A stretch of 64,000 nucleotides of DNA from Galeopsis tetrahit. Taxonomy: Eukaryota > Streptophyta > Magnoliopsida > Lamiales > Lamiaceae. The DNA lies in contig OY776120.1 of assembly GCA_963675135.1 (NCBI GenBank), forward strand, positions 26,750,001-26,814,000, written 5' to 3'. Shown here in pieces: positions 57,371 to 64,000 of this stretch. Numbering within the stretch: position 1 is the first letter of the stretch; the number at the start of each line of letters is the position of its first letter. The notes beneath the pieces were generated by a model. It searched no databases and was not told where the DNA came from. It saw only the letters and a program-made list of their open reading frames with translations. The position numbers and the translations under genes were made by a program.

Positions 57371-57623
57371 TCAGGGATGTGCGAATTCGGCACCTAGATT
57401 CTTGGGAAATTCTTCTCTAGCCATGCTCGAATTCCTCACTAGAGAGTTGAATCGGATGCAAAGAAATTTCTCAATCATTAAGTCAGCATCAGACTGGCAT
57501 TTGCTTATCATTGGTTCCACATACACGCCCTAAAGTAAAAGCAGATCAAACAAACTCAAAAGCAAATACGATATTACAGAGCAGCAAAGGAAGTGACAAC
57601 AGAACTAACACAAACTGAACTTA

Positions 57624-57737
57624 CGGGGTGCTTGCAAACTCAATTGAATAGTGTAGAATCGTTTTTAAAATTTTTATTATTAAAGCTGGTAGGCTCAACT
57701 TAAAAAAAAAAAGTGATTCTGGGTTGCAAACACCACC
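57624..57737. mobile_element. Small Harbinger-like MITE
   Basis: 114 bp with imperfect inverted ends (CGGGGTGCTTGCAAAC and GTTGCAAACACCACC), flanked by TTA at 57621-57623 and 57738-57740. Confidence 0.7.
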
Positions 57738-58051
57738 TTAGAATGCTTACATAAGTAATAGAAAGCAAGGGAAGTAAGGTAAGACTAAAAGGAACCTCCA
57801 CATTAAAACCTTAGCAAAGAAGATTACAAGTTTTAAGGGAACCAAAATTATTTACCAATTCTTGGTATCCTTTGGAACTAATGGGTCACTGTTCCTTTAG
57901 ACCTTTACACAATCATTACAACCGCTTTTAGTGTCAGGATAAACATTGCATAGATTTTCATGATGGTCAAGTAGGGTTTTAGCATAGGAACTAGATCACC
58001 AACTTCTCCTTTAACATGGAACTTATATGGAAGTGCTAAGTGCTAGTCTTA

Positions 58052-58316
58052 GGGGGGTGTTTTCAACAGCTTAAACCTGATTATTTAATCAGCTTCTGCT
58101 TTGCAAAAGCTAGCTTGAGTGTGTTCAAATTGAATGCTTCTACTTAAATTAACCCAGAATCTAAAATCTAAAATCTAAAAGCTGGGAAGGGTATGCTTCT
58201 AGTTGATTCTACTTTCTACTAATTTTGCAAACACTAACCACTTTCATTAAGCAATTTTTCTCACAGTCACTAAATTAAATCTCTTAATCAAAATCATATT
58301 TTTTGCAAACACCCTC
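58052..58316. mobile_element. Possible Harbinger-like MITE
   Basis: Ends GGGGGGTGTTTTCAACAG and TTTTGCAAACACCCTC are inverted and imperfect, with TTA before and a TAA within 3 bases after. AATCTAAAATCTAAAATCTA is a short internal tandem repeat. Confidence 0.5.
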
Positions 58317-58320
58317 ATAA

Positions 58321-60240
58321 TGGAGATCAACTAATTCAGCTATTTATTTCTCAAACAAAGATCCACTAATCATGTTAATAAGAATGTTGGTCGTCTGATT
58401 TATGATTTCCATTCCTATTTCAGCGAATATAAATCTGATAAGCAAAGGAAGCTTGATTGACTCTATCAGGAAGTGTTGCAGATATATTTTTACTATGTGC
58501 AACCGTACCAAAGTACTCTAATTTTAACTATTTGTTATTTGCCAAGTACTTTAGTTTTACAAAATTCATTGGCCCAATTACACCTTAGAGCACTTTTATC
58601 AATTTAAGAAATTAACTTTGGCAATACTGACAACAATCCATTTCAAATCAATCATTATAAAACCAAACAAAGTGAAAAAAAATAAAAAACTCAGGACAAA
58701 ACATAATAAGATCTTGAATATGCTATACTATAGGTCGTTACAAATACTTGAATAATCCTGTCATATCATGCCCATTAATAACAAAAAACAATGATAAGAT
58801 CTAAAAACAATATCGAATAATAACAGTAAAACAATCATGACAGGGCATCTACAGTTTAAAATATCTGCTGAAGTGCATCATATCATATATCCTAATATTA
58901 CATCTCACACATTTAATTCTTCACTAATAGAATCTCGGAGTCAAATATATTCGTCAAAACCTATATAAAATATGAGAAGAACCTATATCTCAGTGCAGTT
59001 TGTCCATTTTCAGCTTTCCACTGATGTGTCCATATGGCAAGCTAACTGTTGAATCTGAACCTTTACTACAACAAGCTTGTACGTTTTTGACAGCATCAAA
59101 AAATAGTTTAAGACAAGTTTTATATGTAGGTCAACAAAATTAGCATTGCTTAGACCTTTTCTAATCCAAGCTTATAACTATATTTTTTAATGTTGCTAAT
59201 GAAAATAAATCATTGGAAGACAACAGGAAAGGTTCTCATAATTCTCTGCTACAGAAAATGAGCTCCCACCATATGATTTGTGTAAACTTAACATTAATTG
59301 ATTAATCTCAATCACTTCAACAACTCTAGGAACCAATATTACTCTTTATTAAAATCCAAGGAGCGGCTGCTTAAGTTCATAAATAAAAGGAACACGGGAA
59401 AAATTATCATTTCAGTTTAGCTTAACTATTTCAATTTTCAGTACAAATAGCATATCATTGAACCAAGATGTATTCTATGAGGATTGCCAATACTTTATAA
59501 TCATCCAAACAAAATTAACCGAAAAGAAAAAAATACACACAATAAATAAAAATAAAGAACACAAAATAAACAAATAACCTTTCAATAAATAACTCATCAC
59601 ACAAATAGCCTAGTGGCCAAACCAACTTTTCAACAAGCAAGTAATGACCCTTGAAAACATGAACACAAATCAGGAATCATAATTGCAAAGTCTGCAGTTT
59701 GCTCACGTGATTTGACCACACAAACCTAAAATTTCCATAATAAAAAGTAATCATATATATTACTTAGCCACAAAGGCCCTATGCAGTTATGCTAAATCCT
59801 AATCGCAGAATTATCAATGCGAGACATAACAGTAATTTTTCTTGTCCTTAATGTTACCTCATGGTCCAAATTAGGCACTGGATGAAGGATTAATTAAAGG
59901 AGTAGAGCGGATACTCCTCACATAATACAGTCCTCTCCTCTCAAGTTGGGGAAGATTTTCTACACTCACGTAAAAATTAAAATTAACAGCAATTAAGAAG
60001 CTTTTTGCAGGTAACCATCTCCATAAACTATGATGCCAAATCCCACACTAACAATTTGTTTTCAAGTGCAGTACAGTGGAAATTTCACATCCCAAATTCT
60101 AGGTTTTCAATCTAAACAAATTCACAACTCAAGCTGGCTTCACAAATTCAAAACTTATATGAAAACTTCAATAATTTTTTATTATATGATATCCAACACT
60201 AGCTTAATCCATGCCATCACAGTTTGAAATTCATCATCAC
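58321..60240. other. AT-rich intergenic DNA
   Basis: No coding exon, RNA gene or element end recognised on either strand. Confidence 0.4.
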
Positions 60241-60246
60241 TTAGGG

Positions 60247-60880
60247 TATGTTTGTATGGCGACTAGCCCGGCCTGACTTTAGACATTGAAAAATATCTCG
60301 TTTGTGACTTAAATTGATAGATTTGAATGTACCTAATCACTTACCACCCACTCTCATTTTTTATTCTCCCAATACACTCACATTGACGAAGTGGGATAGC
60401 TCAAGTGGTTAGAGCATCACAGCTCTACTACACCCTATAAAATTTTACTTTATCACTTACCACCCACTCTCATTTTTTATTCTCCCAATATACTCACATT
60501 GACGAAGTGGAATAGCTCAAGTGGTTAGAGCATCATTACCTAGGCCGCAAGGTCATGGGTTCAAGTCATGGGGAGGGGTAGAGGGTTTTTCTTAATTTGT
60601 TGTTCTTATAAAGAAAAAAAAAATGCACTCACGTCATCTACATTTTTTACTTCCCAATAATAATCTTATCCCTTTACACAATTTCCAATAATACATAATC
60701 ATTAAATCATTGCAATACAATAATATAATAATACATCAATAAACTTTTCGCCATGCTACCCTATAAAATCTCATAACAAATAAATATACACTTTAAATAT
60801 ACATCAAGATTTTAAAAAATTAGGACTTCAAAGTCCAGGATTTCCCCGGCCCACTATAATCCCATAACACACATAACCTT
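60247..60880. mobile_element. Possible MITE-like element hosting the SINE
   Basis: AGGGTATGTTTGTATGGC...CCCGGCC on the left and GGCCCACTATAATCCCAT...ACATAACCT on the right are roughly inverted. The ends are too degenerate to fix a target duplication. Confidence 0.35.
60388..60623 (+). mobile_element. tRNA-derived SINE with duplicated head
   Basis: The full unit at 60503-60623 has an A box-like TAGCTCAAGTGGTTAGAGC, a B box GGGTTCAAGTC at 60557-60567 and an A-rich tail. A second head, GAAGTGGGATAGCTCAAGTG, lies at 60388-60420 within a roughly 110-bp repeat of the upstream flank. The two heads differ by one base in that word. Confidence 0.75.
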
Positions 60881-61001
60881 AGTCCTTAGTGCGTTTCTTC
60901 AATACAGGGCAATTATTTGAACACAGCGAATTCACATAAAGGAATTAATATAGGAAAAGCAAGACTCCTTCATATTATGAATTGAATAGGAAAGAAAATG
61001 A

Positions 61002-62159
61002 TTACCCCATGTTGCCAATGCCATTAACTGTTTCCACAAACTGCAGTTGATGCTGATGCCCATCCTGATGGGGATTTATCTGCTGCAGCGGCTGCACAAC
61101 ACCAGCGTCAAGAGGCATTGCAGAAGCAGATGAGGCTCCCTTTCCTTCCACAAACCGCCACATGTACCATGCCCCAACTGACCTATACGGCTTCCATTTC
61201 TCACACAACTGCTCCATCTGTGAAGGCCTGGGCAACTCATCTAAACCATACAAGAACTGCACTCCTTTCCTAACCCCTAAATCACTCACTGGCAAAACAT
61301 CAGGTCTGTGAAGCGAGAATATCATGAACATGTGAACCGACCAAGAACCTATCCCTTTCACCATGGATAGCATCGTGAACAATGATCGATCGTCCATTTT
61401 CACAACTGTGTCATCAGATAGAATCCCCGATTTATATTTATTTGCTAGGTCATACAAATAGCTAGCTTTGCGACCAGAAACCCCAATTTGCTTGAGCTGT
61501 TGGGAAGAGAGGGCGAGGACAGAATCAGGGCAGATGGAATCCTCTCCACCGCAAAGGGAGATGAAGCGTGTGTAAATCGAAGTGCCAGCTTTGTACGCAA
61601 GCTGCTGATAAAGAATGCTCTTAGTGAGGGATAGGAATGGAGGGTGGTGAGAGTCAAAATGAGGAGGTGGGTGAGTGTCAATAAGCGGCGCAAGTAAAGG
61701 ATCAACCGCACGGAGGTGGCGAATGGCTAATTCAACCTCTCCATCAGCGGATAAGGGTTTGATAACTTGCGGCAGAACTCTAGAAACTTGGGAGGCGCTG
61801 CGCCGCCGGTTCTTGGCTGTTGCGGTCGAGGTGAGTGATGAAGCGGATACGGAGGAATCATCGGCGGTCGTTGAGGGTACTTTCTCCGGTGTGGCGGCGT
61901 TATTGGAAAGTTTACGGATTTTTTGAGGTCGAATTGGAATTTTGGAAGGATTCTGCGGATGATGGGAGATCTCGGCGGCGACAGAATTGGAGGCCTCCGG
62001 TACAGGTGCAGGTTGAGGATGAGAAATCTGGGCGGCGGAGTCAGAAGTGGGTGGTGAAGATTGGGGCTTGGACTCTGGTTGATTATTGGGTATTTCGATT
62101 TGGGATTGGGATTCTGGTTTAGGTATGGTACCAATTGGGGTGTGGGTCTGCTCACCCAT
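61002..62159 (-). CDS. HhH-GPD DNA glycosylase (alkyl-base excision type)
   Basis: Single-exon minus-strand frame; I take the ATG at 62159 (MGEQTHTPIG), giving 385 aa. An in-frame ATG 27 bp upstream would add MISLYRFVL, which looks like leader noise. Residues 1-150 are a Pro/Ser/Gln-rich disordered tail with a basic NRRRS patch. The glycosylase fold follows: LTKSILYQQLAYKAG, a helix near QLKQIGVSGRKASYL, the helix-hairpin-helix MLSMVKGIGSWSVHMF, and LPVSDLGVRKG with the expected catalytic Asp. W(K/R)PYRSVGAWYMWR closes the domain. Family: AlkA/MAG-like enzymes, similar to Arabidopsis AT1G75230, excising alkylated bases in base-excision repair, presumably in the nucleus. All key residues are present and no break is seen. 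Confidence 0.9.
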   Translation of the reverse strand: MGEQTHTPIGTIPKPESQSQIEIPNNQPESKPQSSPPTSDSAAQISHPQPAPVPEASNSVAAEISHHPQNPSKIPIRPQKIRKLSNNAATPEKVPSTTADDSSVSASSLTSTATAKNRRRSASQVSRVLPQVIKPLSADGEVELAIRHLRAVDPLLAPLIDTHPPPHFDSHHPPFLSLTKSILYQQLAYKAGTSIYTRFISLCGGEDSICPDSVLALSSQQLKQIGVSGRKASYLYDLANKYKSGILSDDTVVKMDDRSLFTMLSMVKGIGSWSVHMFMIFSLHRPDVLPVSDLGVRKGVQFLYGLDELPRPSQMEQLCEKWKPYRSVGAWYMWRFVEGKGASSASAMPLDAGVVQPLQQINPHQDGHQHQLQFVETVNGIGNMG

Positions 62160-62186
62160 GAGAACGAAGCGGTATAGGGAAATCAA

Positions 62187-62760
62187 TTGCAGAGGTATGA
62201 GCGGCGGCGGTGTGCCGGTGGAGGTGGCGGAGGGTGGTGGCTAGGGATTTGAAGGAGAGTGAAGGGAAGGTGTGTTTAATTCTAATTGGGGGAGACGGAG
62301 AATGATGGCTTCATACTCTCACTGCCTACACCCATAATAAAAAAATTAAAAATTAAAAATAAAGGAAAAACAAATAGTTGTAATCCCATCATTAAGATTA
62401 TCCCCGTTTACTTCACATGATTAAAACGCAATGTTATCGATTATGGATGAATTACCATTTTAGTACATCAAATAAATAAATAAATTCATTACCACTTTCT
62501 TTGAATACTGAGTCAAATTTGTCATACATTTTCTATAAATTACACAATCGAGTCTATGTTTCGACTCTTTAATCCTGATTTATAGAATGAGTTTGTCACT
62601 CTTCATCTTCTTCATTGTCTGCCTCTCAATTATTTCTCCAGATTTCAATCTTCACCATTTCCGTTTTTAAGGTTAGTGAGATGAGAGTCACTATTCACAC
62701 GGCTTAGAGTAAAACTGATAAATTTTAAAACAACAAATAAATATATATCCACTTGTGTTA
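62187..62760. other. Glycosylase 5' flank
   Basis: GC-rich leader to about 62330, then AT-rich sequence. No firm TATA box or other gene assigned. Confidence 0.35.
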
Positions 62761-64000
62761 TATACATTATGTTCAGTCAACAAGTCAACATTTGTTTTAT
62801 TAACCAGTCAACAATTCAACGAAGAATAGTCAAAGTCATCAAGCCTAGTCAGCAAGGTCAAAGACGAGCAGCCAATGAAAGGTGAGCAAGTGAAGTCCTC
62901 ATTTAATAGTCAATAGATCAAACGTATCCACGTGGCAACGAGCAACTTCATCGGCGAAGAAGATATCTTGAAGACAGGAAGAATGCGGTTATATGAGAAA
63001 ATCTCAAGTCCAGATGCTCGCCATGAGCCCAGATTAGAGCAACAGCGACCAAAACAACTATGGAATTTACCATCCGAGCATTGACAAGTCAAAGGTGGTG
63101 CAAGTGGTACGATCGGCGCCGAGTATAACGTAGGATGTGACTTATAATGGCTGAGTGTATAGGCATTTAATACAAAGTAGATGCATTAAATGCATGAAAT
63201 GATCACACTACAGTAGTTGTATTTACATTAAATAGCAACTATATTCGCATTAATATGTGTATTAATGCTGAACTGTCAGCAATTAAGGCATGCAAATTGT
63301 AACCTAGTATATAAGCCCTTTGAAGGCTTAATAAAATCATTCTCAACCTTTCCTAAAAAAGCACAACACTTTCCCTATCTTCCCTCTCAAGCTTGCTTCA
63401 AGTTCTAACTCAAGAACAAACCCTAATCTTAAAGAGTTCATCAAAAACATCTTTGATCATCTTTCAATCCTTAAAAAACCACTCACATATAAATGATATT
63501 GTTTGTTACCGTTTAATAAATACACCCCGACAAAAATCGGTACAACAACTTGTATGTCCATTTCAAAATGGCTTTTATAGCTTAAACAGTGAGAAGGTCA
63601 TCTACAATAATTCTAGGCTCAACCAATTAATGAGGATTTGAGAAAGATCCAGACGCTCTTAACAAGTTAATAAGTCAAATCATTGACATTTCTACAAATA
63701 AGATGAATCTCGTAATCAATGTATTGTTATAATATAGGTTAATAAGTCATTGCAGATGAGAACATGCTATATGGCTCATATTCCCTAGCTCGTCATATTA
63801 AGAGTTTAGTAGTAATTTTCACACGAATCTCCACCTCTAAAATTATTAATGGTCGCTATATGTATCCAATGTTCCTCGTTCCACCAAAAGTATTCACTCC
63901 ACAAATCAATTTGAAAATAACAAAGAGAGACCTCTCAACTTTAGAGAGGGAATCAGAGGCTCTCAACTCAAGAGACGTATATAAAATAGCTCAGCGTCGT
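62761..64000 (+). repeat. LTR-like sequence, probably gypsy, incomplete
   Basis: Contains TATATAA at 63308-63314, followed 22 bp later by GCTTAATAAAATC and a pyrimidine-rich stretch, an arrangement common in gypsy LTR R regions. The ACCCCGACAAAAATCGGT hairpin at 63524 resembles sequence near such LTR ends. Neither terminus was identified and no coding frame is seen. Confidence 0.35.

Noticed and set aside
57841..58020. Minus-strand exon with a hydrophobic 40-codon frame
   Set aside because: No acceptor or donor fits, there is no recognisable motif, and the length is within chance for this base composition.
60503..60575. tRNA gene
   Set aside because: A and B boxes are recognisable, but there is no acceptor or anticodon stem pairing, and an A-rich tail follows; it is a tRNA-derived SINE.
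61727..62155. Minus-strand 142-aa ORF overlapping the glycosylase
   Set aside because: Out-of-frame reading of the Pro/Ser-rich N-terminal part of the glycosylase gene.
62160..62186. Upstream ATG giving MISLYRFVL before the glycosylase
   Set aside because: In frame, but the added residues look unlike the disordered polar N-terminus, and MGEQ is the better family-like start; not excluded by sequence alone.

Overview
This is nuclear DNA of a flowering plant, most likely a dicot. It has long AT-rich intergenic stretches, introns, and layered plant transposable elements: SIRE-type copia, tRNA-Asp-primed gypsy, RNase H-bearing LINEs, SINEs, Stowaway and Harbinger-like MITEs, MULEs and hAT. There is no bacterial or organellar signal.

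Two host genes look intact. The first is a 24-exon plus-strand gene (11723-26585) whose spliced frame gives 1621 aa. It matches TWD40-1, a subunit of the plant TPLATE endocytic adaptor complex. Every exon joins in frame, and one intron (20596-20846) has AT-AC ends with U12-type signals and a 134-bp palindrome inside it. The second is a minus-strand, single-exon HhH-GPD DNA glycosylase (61002-62159).

Layout. 1-5360: 3' end of a SIRE/Maximus-like copia element (long downstream ORF, polypurine tract, 1.8-kb LTR). 5363-7192: gypsy-type solo LTR carrying 15 short palindromes upstream of its TATA box. 7193-10900: two LINE 3' ends, a MITE and AT-rich sequence. 11500-26600: TWD40-1, with a SINE in intron 2 and a Stowaway MITE in intron 8. 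27600-33900: accessory DNA with two poly(A) retroposons, MITEs, a copia fragment, a fold-back element and a locally duplicated gene-like fragment. 33923-41300: a MULE with 9-bp target duplications, split by a nearly full-length LINE. 41317-44960: a segment split by a solo LTR and by a Pack-MULE-like element carrying part of a VAL/HSI2-type B3 gene. 45102-51120: non-autonomous gypsy element with a 292-aa ORF of unknown type. 51320-56460: two copies of a hAT 5' region with a truncated MULE transposase gene between them, plus a second copy of the 41317 segment. 56460-61000: mostly unassigned DNA with MITEs and a SINE. 61002-62159: glycosylase gene. 62760-64000: LTR-like sequence.

The two host genes have unrelated jobs (endocytosis and base-excision repair). 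The rest is mobile DNA in successive insertions, several datable relative to each other from target-site duplications or an unoccupied paralogous site. Homology calls rest on motif recognition without database searches.
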